Source of the DNA: Fasciola hepatica | Lineage: Eukaryota > Platyhelminthes > Trematoda > Plagiorchiida > Fasciolidae | Reading direction: 5' to 3' | Length of the DNA: 64,000 nt | Assembly (NCBI GenBank): GCA_948099385.1 | Contig: CANUEZ040000193.1 | Span: forward strand, 4,972,501 to 5,036,500 | Shown here: in pieces, positions 36,639-49,409 of the stretch | Numbering within the stretch: position 1 is the stretch's first letter | How the letters are laid out: each line of letters begins with the position of its first letter | Program-made: the position numbers and the translations under genes | The notes under the pieces: generated by a model | Seen by the model: only the letters and a program-made list of their open reading frames with translations | What the model was told of the DNA's origin: nothing | Databases searched by the model: none

Positions 36639-37464
36639 TGTTAATTACGAATCGTAATTAGAGTTTGTCCTTTTGTCTTCTGTTTAGTTACTTATTAGTA
36701 GTGAGTACATGCATCGTGAACCCCGGACATTCGTAATGTATTTTCCCTGTTTCTAAGGTATCACATCAGTTTATACTTGAGTTTCATGGTACTTATTACA
36801 TGAATAGTTCACGTATTTGTTCATAACCTTGTTTTCCCGAAGGTCTACACTTTTACTGTTATATAATCTTTCTGAGTGTTTCATTTGTACTGCCGAGCGG
36901 AGGCTCGAACTCCCAGTCTTATCGTTTCTGTCAGTGCACTCCACTATTGGCCGTCATACGTCAACGGCATTAACAGATCTAGTGCCGGATTCGCCTATTG
37001 ATGTTGACACGTGCCTTTGTTTACTCCACAGACTTAGCTCATTTGTACTTATTTGTTAATGACACTTTTTACCATTGCAACCACAGTCCAATTCACGCGT
37101 TTGTAATCGATTTATTGATCTTTGACGATAAACGCTCTTGATTTATTGACTGTACCGCAACCGAACTGCGCTACAGTTTCGTTCAGCTGCCTGCTAAGTG
37201 GACCGTTTTTATTTTCTGCGCTGTCCCGATTTTCGGAAGCTTACTGCCCATTGTTCTTGGTTTCTCACCTGGCTGTAAGTCCTTTATTTGCTGTATATCT
37301 ATGTTTATTGTATTATTTAGAACCACGAATCATCGATAAACACGGTTATTCGATTGGAATTTGTTCTGCTGCCCGTAATCGTGTTCTGCCCATATCGTGC
37401 GTGTAGCTAGAGAAACTAAGTTACTGCTAGATTCACAGCCCTAGACATCGGGATAGTCGCAACA
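36639..37464 (+). repeat. BEL/Pao 3' LTR
   Basis: Matches the 5' LTR over all 826 bp with two substitutions by eye (t at 36805 for c, c at 37098 for t). Preceded by gggggcag, a short candidate polypurine tract. It contains the second copy of the antisense tRNA-like box pair (36890-36956) and of the 9-bp inverted repeat (36642-36660). Confidence 0.96.
36890..36956 (-). promoter_or_regulatory. Antisense tRNA-like Pol III box pair in 3' LTR
   Basis: Exact second copy of the box pair at 30668-30734. Transcription from it would run antisense toward the pol gene of the same element. Confidence 0.42.
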
Positions 37465-37469
37465 GAAAC
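37465..37469. repeat. Target-site duplication, right (gaaac)
   Basis: Equals the five bases at 30412-30416 before the 5' LTR and marks the right edge of the BEL/Pao insertion. Confidence 0.93.
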
Positions 37470-38321
37470 TCACAAAACAGAACACAACTGATAGAGAGCT
37501 CTGGTGTTGCCCGACTAACTACTACGCCTGATCTATTGAGGCCTTATGTGTTTCGCCAATTTGAATTTCAGGATGCCGGTTGTTGATTTTTTTTACACTA
37601 CAAATCATGAAAATACACGACCACAAACGCAGTCGCCGTCTTGCTCGCTCTCCTCACTCGGAAGATGAGCACAAACTTGTCACTCTCACCAGCATTCGCG
37701 GAGTGATGCATAATATTGACTCGATTTGGTGTGAGGCAATAAGATTCCTCAAGCCACCCATGTTTTGAAATCACGTGAAGGAAGTATTTTGAGCTGGAAC
37801 GTTAAATGATCGACCTCCAAATTTCATAGTAATAATAAAATCCAACTTCCAGTTCCAACCATCCAAATTTATATAGAAATGGTATGATATAATTCGACTC
37901 CATCTCAATTACTCAATCAAATATTGATAATCGGGAGTATCCATTATTACTGAGTCCATAAAATTAGTGTCATTAATGTCTAGTCTAGAAGGTCCTGGAT
38001 TGTTCTAAATTGTATTCCTTTCTAAACACACACCTTTTAGGAAGATACGCACTTGGAGATAACATGTATCAGTACCCGGGAGCGGAGTGATCAGTGTTCG
38101 CGCTTTGCCGCACTGAACATCACTAATTCGGTATGCCTTTCGCAGCGAATTCATGTATATATTGGTACGTTTTCACTCAGTAAGCTGTATAGCTTTCGAC
38201 TCCAGAAAGTCCTGAATGCTGGAATACTATTTGAATGGTGTTTCATCTTAGCAGACGTCTTTGTTCAAACTCAATACGTGGATTGATACGTAATTATGCC
38301 TCAGCCCGAGTAGTAATGACT

Positions 38322-38336
38322 TATCTATCTATCTAT
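38322..38336. repeat. Microsatellite (TATC)n
   Basis: Just under four units of tatc. Confidence 0.9.
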
Positions 38337-39131
38337 GTAACGATAAAATTGACTCAGAATAAACACGTGAACTTTCCATGAACGTGCCTGCAAATCCGCC
38401 TTATTCTAACTTGGCCTCTTGAACGCCTAGCATTCAAAATGTGATTCGTGCACGAATTCTCGAAATAATCACCCCAAAGAAAGGACTATTTAATCTCCAA
38501 TTCATCAGTAATCACCATTGGTAAACACCTTTATCAACGATTCGGTTTTACTTACGATAACATATAATTCAAACCTAATTAGAGTGACAAATCAAGTGTT
38601 TGGTTGTCATGAAAGTCATTACAATAATTTCTATTTTTCAAACGAGTTTCGTTTCTCTTTTTATCAGAGAACAGTTTTGAGATAATCAAGGGTCATGCAT
38701 CAACAGCAGCTTAACACTCTGTGATCGAATTTTCACCAGAGACATTTGACATTGTTTTGGCAATACCAACGATTCTGTGTTCTATTTTAGTTTGGGTCTA
38801 CACCACCAAGGGCACCCATAGGTCTGCTTTGTCGGCCTGACTAAAAACACAAACACAAGCCATCACGAATAATGAAGTAACCTAACTCGAAGCTGAATGG
38901 TTCTGCAAAAATAAAATGGTTTACGCGTGAAGGAGGAATTAAATCCTTGAGCATAGCAAGGCCGGTGAAATATTTCATCATTTTCAGAAGGCTCAGTAGT
39001 GCATGCGTGCATTAACTCTTAAGGTTTGCATGAGATATTCACCGGTTAGTATGTAGCCTGCAGGATTACAAGCCTATCAGTTTTTGGGATGAATAAAAAT
39101 ATTTCTTCCGTCGGTGTACTCACGTGTCTGC

Positions 39132-39146
39132 GTGTGTGTGTGTGTG
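39132..39146. repeat. Microsatellite (GT)n
   Basis: Seven and a half GT units without interruption. Confidence 0.9.
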
Positions 39147-42100
39147 ATTGGGCTCTCATTGTGAAAGAGAAGGACAAGGAATATGCAAGATTTGCTCGGT
39201 ACATCGATTTCAGTTCCTCATGTTCCTGAATCTACTGATTTCGTCAGGCTGACAAGTTTTATTGCACGTGCGATCGACGCTTGCGGCCTCTGTTACTCTA
39301 GCAGGAGATTATCGAAATATTATTTTCTTGATTGTAACGACTATCGTATGACTTTTATTGGAATCTTCTGTAACAAGTGACATGGATTGAACGCTTGCGA
39401 ATCAGCCCGAATACCAAAATTATATTGTGGAGTATTCACACGATTACCTGCTGGGTTTCTCTCTCAATACTCGGTTGGCATATACTTCACTTAGATGAGT
39501 TATTCAAAAGTTGGCAGTTAAGTCCGCGACACTGATTTATTAAGCCACAAAACACATTCATTGCAAAACCTTATTGCCTTGTCCAACATGACTTAGCTGT
39601 GTTCTGTGCTCACAATCTGAAGATGTTTGTTGCCATTAGGGATTTGTTTTACAACCAGTGATTGCCTCACTATTTGTTCTTTCACTGTGATCTTTTCAGC
39701 CTAAAGATACGTTATGTGTTTTCTTCTCATTTGTGTGGTAGTTCATCAATTTGACACAAGCACCAAGTTTAATCGTTTTTCTTACTGGTTGAAATGGGAG
39801 CATACCACTGAACAAACCCGATTCTGAGTCAGTAAAATATTTTTCCTCTCAGTAAATATTGTGTCTTCATCAGATAATTCATTCATTTTACTCATTCAGA
39901 ACTGGGTGGGCAATGACCTTACTTCATTCTATAGTATGTTTACTCCTTGATAAAACCGAATCAAAATGTCGTAGCGTGAAGTAAATAACAAAAATTGACG
40001 TGATCGTTAGTTGTGACTACCCAGCTCAACGACAGAAACAACAGTAGGAGTGCCTTCAGGTAGCCAAAAATTCCAGTAGATTTGGATTCCACGGAATGCC
40101 AGAATACAAACACAGTTCTGCATGGATAACCTCGAGGTGATAAACGACTTCATCAGAATTGTTTCCAAATGAAATTAGAAGTATAAAATTAGGTTTTCTA
40201 TTGTTATATCAAGTGCATGTCCACATCTCCATTAGAAAAACGGAACAAACTGATTTTGTCTATCCAAATCTAGCAGCCATACAGAGTGGTGCTTCATTTT
40301 TGTTGTCGCCCTGCTGATCCCATTGAGATGCAGTATTTCCTATCACACAAACCTTTCATGTATATCACCAAGTATTGTGTGCTGGTAACAAGCCTGCCTT
40401 TATACCAACCATGACCAGGGCTGTAATTCGTAAAGCAAGTAGCCGAGATCGGAGTTCCGTTTTGGTGTGTACACCTTTCATTTGCAACACTGAACACAAA
40501 AGTATATAGGAAGTGATGTGCAGTGAGTCATTTAACGTTATCAGTAAGATTGTTCCATTTAGTATACTAATGAACCACACGGTGTTTATTGTGAACTCAC
40601 CATAATTACCCCCACGAAGGCATTCCGAGTGCAGCTGTTTCACCCCGTTTGCTTGAAATCACTTGCGATATGCACACACACAGTGTTTCAAATGGAAATC
40701 CAACTGATAGCAGCGTACTCGTGTAACTCATCGATGGTAAGCCTGTGGCCACAAAAAGTGGTTCTAGATGAATAAGCACACTTTAGCAATCGATCTTATA
40801 CCCCTTGCGTTGCACCCTAATCGAATTTCTAGTGAGACATCTTTGTACCGTTAACGAAGATGAAAGGGAAGTAAGAAGAACAGTCTAGAGGTTGTTTCAT
40901 CAATTAACTTGCAGGGGACTACGTTTCCTCACTGAATGACTTGACAGATATGAATCTTCCGTTTGAACATTTCATTGTGAGTTGATACCACTCATTTGCC
41001 GATTTCCTACCCAAAGTTTTGCGATGTGGCATGTGAATGCAACATTGCTTTTCTCACGGACCATACATGTAAGGCAAACAAACCTCCAGTGTTACCTCCC
41101 TGTTATCTCTGTAGCGACCAGATCATTGACGCGATGTAGTTGTCTTTGTTCTCAAGTGTATCGGTCAACGATGGTAAACCCTCCAAGACCTCTAATAAAT
41201 TACCATTTACAGCTGTATACACATGAAAGAACAACATTTTAGCCCTGTGGTAACAAAATGAAACCTGGCATAAACCTATATCCTTGAAAAACCTTTGATT
41301 AGCAGTTTACAGAAATTATGAGATTATGACATGAATGGCCTGTTAAGCGAATGTGTTGGAAGCAGCCCCAACGAACCTCATGTCGATGAAAGGCCCTGAA
41401 AAATTCCAACAGCGCAGAAATTGGGTGTATTCATGATCGCAGAGATTACCTAATTGGTTAAGAAACACAGACTGCTGTGGAAGAGAACAATGTTGCCCAT
41501 CTAATTGTTAGGTGTTGTGAGTATCAGGTGATCGACAGTGTCTGAATTCCGGCGTTTTGCTTTAGAACCAGAAGTGAAAAATTTGTACGATTCTACCAAA
41601 TTTGCACCCGCTTAAGTCAATCAGAATTCAACGTGAAACAATTAATTCATTTCACTTAGGCCAATGGGAAGTATAACGATATTCTCTTATACTGTGAACA
41701 ATTCGCAGTTTGATGCAACGTGCCCCACTGAACAGAATAACCAATGACGTTAAAGAGAGTCACTTGGATAACCCTCGTTAGTAGGTGGACTATACTACTT
41801 GACTGTATTTAGGTAGCAGAATGAAGGCAGAATTATTGTTTCATAAAATCTGCAATTTTGATGCTCAGCATTCTCGATGTTGTCAGTACAGTCGTGATCA
41901 CTTTTACTACCATAGCAGAACTCACAGGTTTCGTCCGTGCGAATTTTCCTATTGGGAATACTAAATACAATTTCCCAGAGCGCTGCTAACTACTGCACAT
42001 TCCAGATTTTAACTGAGTGCTCCATTTTCTCTAGCTGGTCGCCTCTGATTGACTACAAAATGGTGCATCACAAATACCTGGTTGTGCTCTCTTTGGTCCT

Positions 42101-45100
42101 TGCATAACAAACCCAGCGCAATTGTTTCAATATCTATTTCACTAATAACCATGATATCAAGGAAACCATCATTTGACTATGCAAATCCTTTAACTGAACA
42201 CGGCTTAATTTAAAACAAAATTGTCGGATGCACCTTGAAACTACATCAAATATCAAATAGGTCTACTTCCTAAGGTACTTCTAAATGGGAGCAATTGAAT
42301 ATCCTAACGCTACTGAGGAGGAGCACAACGGAAATTGGACAATATGCTGGATCCATTAGGGTCGCATGTGATTAGCAAAGTTAGGTCAAAATCTAAAAGT
42401 TTGCGATATTTTCAAACAGTAGGACTAGAATTTTGCGTTATCGCACACTTTCAGCATTGGCAACCAGTAGACAGAATTAAAGAGAGCTCAAAACATTGCC
42501 CAAACATAAAGTTCATTTTTTCGAATCATCCAGTACTTCTTCGGAAACAATATTCCTGAGGGAGGAAGTAAAACTGTGCTTTGCCGATTCTATACGCGAT
42601 GTCGGACACCAAGCAAGACCAAACAATCACAACGTCCAGTGACCAAAATAATTCTAACTCCCGCCGTTGAACGCAGTTTGACGCGGTAACCAAAGTCCAT
42701 TGCAAATACTACTTTAATTTTTAGTGAAGTTGGTGTTTGAGTGCGAAACATTCGAGCATGTGGGTATGCAAATTGTTCTTTTGCATCTGTTTGAAACAGG
42801 GCATATTGCATCTGTTTCCTACAGCAAAGACAATAAAATCGATTTATGCAGCCCCTCTTTGTGAGCGCGGAATAATTTTAGGACCTACAAACCCAACATA
42901 TTAAGTGGTGGTAACATAGGCAGAACCTCGGTTCTTGTATATGATTCCATAAAGTCAAAATGTGTAAGACTTCACTAGGTCATTCCTGTGGTGCTAGGGT
43001 GAATTATTATATCAGACTAGATAGTAAGTTTCAAGTAATGCACACATTTCTTCTTCAATTATGTGTTACTCGTTTCGGATGTGTTTCAGCATACGCATAG
43101 AATCAATCACACAAAAATAATTACCAACCCATCTTGATTCATATAAAAATCTATCATGCCGTCGAAATCACCGTGCTTGTTTATATTGACAACATCAACA
43201 ACTCAAAGAGGATAATAAACGTTTCAACGAATACAGCTTTAGCTTCACCGAGGTTAAGGAGGTCGACAATATTTGACATTATAGGGAATGCTCACACTGT
43301 ACAACAACTACAATCTGATTTACCATTAGGGTTTGAAGGAAATTTTACATGTTGAAAACGGTTGAAATGATTAATATTTGTGTTTGTATTGCGTATTACC
43401 ATCAGGGAGTGAAAAAATTCCCTGATGCAAGGTTATTATCCGTCTTTAGCCAGTCAACTAATCAGCACGCCTTCACACACGCATGCTACTGAATAACCCG
43501 AGTGAACAATAACTATATACCTGTCCGACAAAACTAGACAACAAAACTCAATCTGGTTAAAGTGTTGGTACGATGGCCCATCCAGCGAAGAAGACCTGAT
43601 ATGGTGGAAGTCATTCCATTGGAATTAACGGAACAGATACCGTGTCTCTCCTCGAAGCTGTCAGCGATTGTTGAGAATCATATAAGATGACACCTAAACA
43701 AAATTTATTTCGGTGGTTCGGACCAGTCCCGAGAGAATTCAAGTGATGCAGTGGTAATACACATACCACTGAGGTGAAAAGTCCATTTTTAAAATTCTGT
43801 GTATAACAGGGAGTATAAATAAACTCAAGTAGAAGCGTAGCTCGAGTCTGGGGCTTCCGAGTGCACGGTTGGTTGGAAAGATGAAATCCAAATGACAATT
43901 AACCATGCAAAGTACCACTTATCCTCACGTACAACTCGCAGGTAGTTGTGAGTAATACACGAAACTCAATTGTTCATGCCCATCAATGGAGCAAAACCAT
44001 TGGAATAGCGCGCTCAAGATTTTCGCTTTTACCAGCAAATCGTTCTGCCATAAAACACACAGGTTTTACCGAGCTGTGCTGTCGTCTCCAATTTATCATT
44101 AAGGGGGTGAAATGATGAGATTTGCGAGCGATCACATAAATCAAGGAGAATATGCTAGTGACATAACAGTTACACGGGAGAATTAAACAAGTAGAACAAC
44201 AGAGATTCGTCAAATGGCAAAACAATTAGGTGAAAATGATTAATTTATTTAAGTGCAGTGTTTAATTATAAGCGAAAGAAAAGTAAAGTTTTTATTATTA
44301 CGAGGTTTTTCAGGTCATTGAGATTTCATCTATTCTCCTTTGTACATGAATTGAAGCAGACAAGGTTTGAAATTATAAATAAAATAGTTCTAGGTGGAAG
44401 GTCCGGGAAAACAGACTTATTGCATGAATGGGAGCGACAAATTACGTCTGTGTGTAACGGCTGAGTGTGACCCTGGCGTTTCCCGTTGATTAGAGATTTT
44501 CCAAGACTTATTGTGCTGACCAATGAGTAAGGTCAAAAGTGCACCGATCATAGATGAATTGTGACTTGTTATCACCAAGCCACGGAGTAGTTTCCTAAGG
44601 TGCAGGTTCCGAAATGCGAGGATAATTTCAGGGAAAGTGAAATAGTATAAGAAGAACACATTGGAAGTTGAATTTGGAATTCACTGGCTGAAATGACCGA
44701 AACTGTCTGAGAAGATAGACACCTAGGTTTTCCACCACATAGGTAACATAAACATAATTTATTGGAGTAAATGAGCGAGAATTCGTGAACTAACATTCAA
44801 AGTGCTTGGAGACATTAGTTTTTAAACCCTCTCGGCTTGGAAGTTTATCTAAACGAGATAGATTTTCAAGAAGTAGGCCGGAAATTTCCTGACAAGAACA
44901 ATATTATCAGCTTATTCGAAAGCCTTCAGTAGGGAAAATACACAGAGGTTACCGATTGCAGTGGAATATAGAAGAGGAAGAACACAGAACCAAGGAATAA
45001 TCCATAATTGAATTGATCTCAGGAAACTGGTATCCTTTCCTGGATTTCTGCACTGCGTGGTGAAAAATCTAGTGCAAACGACTGGTCGACTCGACAATAA

Positions 45101-45764
45101 ACAGTATGAACATAACCCGCACTCCCTTCCCACTGTTCCTGTTTTATTATGATTGTTTTGTGCCTCATCTTTACGGAAGGAACCAATACCGTGGATGCTT
45201 TACTTGCAATTTGGCTTGAATAACTATCAGCCCTTTTCAACAATGGAGTTCGCTTCAACTTTCTCCCTTGATTTGCAAGCAATTGAGAATGAATGTAATC
45301 TTTTGGGCAATACTAATCCACGGGAGGTCATGCTTGGGGTTTACATTGTATTTCTCCAATCAAAGAACTGTACTTGAATGAAGTTATGTCCCCCTTGGGG
45401 CCGTCATATGTATAACCCACCGACAGCTCAGCGTTCGTTATGAAAAGAGAGCCCCTCTAATTATTTGTCAGGGACCTTGGAAGGCTTCAGGATTTTCAAG
45501 AAATAGGAAGGGATCTGTGTGCTGAATCAGAGGCTGAGGAATATTCATGAAGTACACAACGGACATATCGAACGCGTCTGTATTAGGACGGGGTGATGTG
45601 GTGTTTTGAGCAATCGTTACTATCAACTGTAAACCTCTTGGGTCTGCGGGCAGACTGGCAATGACAGAAGGTGTGTTTAAAGACAACAAGAAATGAGTTT
45701 CTCACTGCCTATAGTTCTTCTAGTGAAAGACTGCTAGATGAGCTCGTTTTTCTGAGTTAGTTGC

Positions 45765-47390
45765 GTTGATAACACGGTGAACAATTGTGATATCTAATGC
45801 ATTGTCAATGGGAGACCAGGTTGGAAAAATGTATGAGGAATCACAAAACGAATTTCATTCCAGACCACTAAACTGTGGGTGACGAAGAGCAGTATGTTTT
45901 ACTTTTCAACAAAGATCCGAGAGTTGAGCAGCTAAATTGGTGCCACTGTCAGTAACTGGCACAAACATAGAATCCTTTCCCGTGCGTTGTGTGTATTTTC
46001 CTGTATACCTTCGACCAGCAGGGTGAAGCATCAATGATCACAAGAGTGTAGAATTTACCCAAGAAGGATCCACGATAGTCTGAAGGAAATTGAGATCGCA
46101 AGATATCTCTCACTATAGTCCAGGGATATTCATTCCACCAGAAACCCTAAAACATTTTAAAACAAGCTGTTGTATATCCAATGAATCGGGTGAAGAAGTT
46201 AGGAGAGTGACATCAATGTGCAAATCACGATCTGCTTTAAAACTGGTAGGTGGAGGTCCTGAATCGAAAATGAAGAACGAGTGAGAACCTGTGCCTAGTA
46301 ATACAAGGATCAATCTTCCTGGTTGGAATAATCCTGTCGGTGGGATAAACGCAAATCACAGCTTTACGTGAAATGATGGATTATACACTCCCAGTGTCAA
46401 CAACAAAAGTGGGTTGACTACACTGTTGAGTATGCAACGCCTGGTAATATGTGGAACCTTCTCTGACAAGTGTCGAAAAACTGGTGGGAAATAAAGAAGT
46501 GTCAGATGATGCTGAGGGGATCGTCTGTCGATATGCTGGGCTATTGCTAAAAGCACTATCAATGTGACCAAACCTACCACAGGCAAAACACGTGGCTCGT
46601 CGACGAGGACATGTGAAACAACGACGTAACTGACCATATGAAATACACTTGCCCAAATCGGAACATTTACGGTCAGATTTCGAACAAATCGATCGCTCAA
46701 GTGGGGCCGATTGTCACGACAACGTATCGTCTTGGTAAAATAAGGCATATTTTGAGTGTGTCGAACTACTTGATTTTTGGAAGAATTGAACCGTGTGGAC
46801 TCCGAAACAGCATTTATTTCCCGATAGTTTTCACGAATTCGGCTGACGTGACGAAGGGTCTCATCAGTTACAAGCAGCGGCCTCTGTTCCAAACTGGAAG
46901 GTTTATTCCGATTGCACAGTTGATGTTCACATGTCGGACCTTAGTCGCACTTCGCTGCCTGTATCACCAGCTGAAGAAGGAATTCACGAACGGATCGGTT
47001 TTCAAGTAGTGTGAGGCTGTTTTATTTGGCTCTCTCAGCAGCAGTGAAATTGACTGACTTGGAATGCCATAAACAGGTGATTCGGAACTTGTCGTGTGGT
47101 AGAATGATGGTAGGATACGGGAAAGACGATGTTCTCATGGGAGTGTATGCATTTCTGTAAATGGGATGAACGAAAAACACTGTTTTCTTCGCATCATCCA
47201 AATGGTCTCGGGCCTCATACGATTTATTGAAGTATTCCACGTAGTCGTCAACCGGCTGAGTTGTAGAACTTGCATCAAAGGGTTTCATTTCAGATGCAAT
47301 CATGGTTTGAATCCTTTGCGCGACGCAAAATGTGAAATAAAATGGATTTATTAGACCGAATCCCGCACACAACCACTGCGATATAAGAAC
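45765..47390 (-). pseudogene. Ty3/gypsy-like Gag-protease relic (right copy)
   Basis: Better preserved than the left copy. A capsid-like segment (47372-47200) has FTFCVAQRIQTMIASEM. At 46656-46550 a double zinc-finger array reads KCISYGQLRRCFTCP then RRATCFACGRFGHIDSAF; the second is CX2CX4HX4 with its last Cys replaced by Phe. At about 46405-46384 the protease core FVVDTGSV keeps D-T-G, then a stop. Downstream (46313-46113) are the RDLHIDVTLL and VSGGMNIPG blocks that lead toward reverse transcriptase, which is not recognisable. Frameshifted and dead. It differs from the 7190-10543 gypsy in zinc-finger layout, so it is another family. Confidence 0.78.
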
Positions 47391-47399
47391 ATCAAGAAC

Positions 47400-48520
47400 G
47401 CATAGAACTTAGCTCAATTTTGCATCTGGGCGGTAGCATGTAAGGTACCATTATGTACTATAAAAGAGAGAGTACAGTGAAATAAAATAGAATGTGTCAA
47501 TATTGAATTTAACATTAATTCTGCTTGGAGGCACATTCTTTGATATCGTCAAGTAGTGGCCGACGAGGATTGCAGTTTTTGATGTATTTCGGCCAACGTA
47601 GAGAGGCAGATTCGAATTGACACAGACAGCTGTGTGATCATTGGCAACAGACGGGGAACAAAATGATCAGCAGTTTAGATTTGTTTCGTGTCAGCGGTAA
47701 CCAAGTGCAATATGGTCGATCTGAGTGCAAAGCTGTCGAGACGCAGCAGGGTGCAAGGTTATTCGGTGGAGCCTATTGTGCAAGAATTTTGTATTCGCTA
47801 GCAATAGTCCATGGTCAGGACATAGTTGAATGGGTCGGTCACTGTTATCGGTTCCATCGGCTGAAATGTCAAAACGGTTTACTTCATTTCTCTGCGTCTC
47901 ATCGAGGCTTCTAACTTGAATACTGAATTCACCAACAACATACATGATGTCCGTTGAACGCACGCTACGGATCAATTGATAAGATCATGGTGGTATTCAT
48001 CCCTAGCCTCAGACGAGTTGCGGTCATTTGAGGCATGCACATAAACGACAAACAGACATGGACCCTTCAGTCTAGTGACGTTTACATGTATAGAACCGTT
48101 CACTCGATTCGCACATATACGACTGGTTATTGGAATCCAGTCAAGCAGCACACGCTCAGTTTTCATGGCTTGAATGATGCCAACGCCAGCCTCACCACAA
48201 GCACTAGACACCGAATCACCCGGCGTGCGAAGAGTGAAATGGGATTTCCAGTTTGTGGCTGGTGAGCGAAGTGTTAACACTGAAGTATGGACATTTATGC
48301 GTGTTTCGAGGACACGATAAACATCCATTCGGAATGTTTTAAAGAGTTCCAGGTAGGGTAGACTCTGGCCCCGTTCGACGAGGTGTGCGGATGCTGAAAG
48401 CAGCTGAGTGAGACGAGGGCTTAGGTTGGAGAACCGATTCTCTTTTCTCTTGTATCTTATTTGCTAACGTTACCGAGAGTTAGAAGTTCACGATGACGAC
48501 TCGTTTTGGCCCTTCGTATC
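47400..48520 (-). pseudogene. RTE-like endonuclease (EEP family) relic, right copy
   Basis: Minus frames 48328-47972 and 47975-47691 together cover most of an RTE-like endonuclease. The first carries ALTLRSP-like N-terminal sequence, PITSRICANRVNGSIHVN and an acidic ARDEYHHDLIN end. The second has FDISADGTDNSDRPIQLC, DHGLLLANTKFLHNR and TQIDHIALGYR, the conserved block with substrate-contacting residues. A one-frame shift separates them near 47973. The C-terminal DH region continues to about 47560 in broken form. Joined at about 47395 to the gypsy Gag relic, exactly as in the left copy. Confidence 0.83.
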
Positions 48521-48601
48521 TGTTCAGAATATGGGTACAAGTCTAAAGACAGAGCAAGTTCATGGTTGACACAACTTACACAAACTACATGAATGAAAAT
48601 A

Positions 48602-49344
48602 GGGCACGGTTATAAAAGAGGCGCAAAACATCCGACGCACACATGAATCGATAAAACAGAAGGGTGATAAGAGTAGAGAAGTAAAGAATAATTCAAATTG
48701 AATTTGAACTATAAGGTAAACGAGCAAGCCGGTAACAATATAGAAACGTCTATGATCGAGACCTTTGTTCGTTGTCACAGTTCAAAAAGCAGGAGACAAA
48801 TAAAACACGGCTAAACACTGAATAATGGAATTGCGATTCATCTCTGTTGTAAATCCGTAGTCAGTTTACAGTTTCGTGTACAACCGGATGTCCCAATTGT
48901 CCCATTCATCGATACACGGAAATACGAAAATAATCTGTGCAATAAAGTTGCTTGAATTTCCCCTATAATTCATTTGAACCATGGTTGAATAAATTGAGAC
49001 GTTTGTTGGACTAGGTCAAATGTGAATCGACTACTGCAACACACTAATGAGGAAAAAAAGGAATGGTGTTCCCGAGTAGTAATAGGAAACGATGACGTGC
49101 CGAATGAAGTGCAAATCTATTGTCCGTGACCAACGAGTGGTTTTCGAACCGTTTATCTTCCCGGTTTGAATAAGCTGCTATCCGTCTTCCATATCGTGCA
49201 TATTGTTCTTATGATGACAAACAGAGGTTGAATATGCCTTCAGGCCCATGCAATTCTTTCGTTTGTGTGCTTATATCTACTGGTGCAGTTGATGGGTGGT
49301 GTGGTGAACAGGGCAAACTAATCGATGTGGCATCTGATCTGCAT
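48602..49344 (-). repeat. Second inverted repeat pair, right copy
   Basis: Reverse complement of 23551-24291. It lies about 70 bp after the direct repeat block and just before the Penelope fragment, so the right side groups three repeats that are dispersed on the left. Confidence 0.85.
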
Positions 49345-49409
49345 ACTCTTTAAGATAATGTAAGACCTAAACGATAAAATGTTTGGTGATTTAGTTGGTC
49401 ATAGTTTGT

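Larger units (their letters stand above)
30417..37464 (+). mobile_element. BEL/Pao LTR retrotransposon, young copy with broken frames
   Basis: A 7,048-bp element with two 826-bp LTRs, TG...CA ends and a 5-bp target duplication. The internal region encodes Gag with zinc knuckles, an A17-type aspartic protease, reverse transcriptase with YVDD, RNase H, a zinc-binding integrase with D, D and E, and a C-terminal DUF5641-like domain. The order protease-RT-RNaseH-integrase with this Gag and protease type marks BEL/Pao. The LTRs differ at two positions only (30583/36805 and 30876/37098), so insertion was recent. Even so, the single Gag-Pol frame is interrupted by one in-frame TAA (31768-31770) and two frameshifts (about 32847-32862 and 33476-33492). 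No primer-binding site starting TGG follows the 5' LTR, and the polypurine tract is short (gggggcag before 36639). Confidence 0.97.
37470..45759. other. 8.3-kb stretch with no recognised gene
   Basis: All frames are under 100 residues and none shows a motif I can name. There are no repeat partners elsewhere in the window. Two microsatellites occur (38322-38336 and 39132-39146). This is the longest unexplained interval in the window and could be intergenic DNA, intron, or very old transposon relics. Confidence 0.55.
45760..48532 (+). repeat. Long direct repeat block, right copy
   Basis: Direct-orientation partner of 3148-5742 with the same internal order of relics. Shared words run from ataacacggtgaacaattgtgatatctaatg near 45771 to a ttcagaat word near 48530. 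It keeps a zinc-finger segment deleted in the left copy and lacks about 215 bp the left copy has, so neither copy is the simple parent of the other. Confidence 0.88.
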
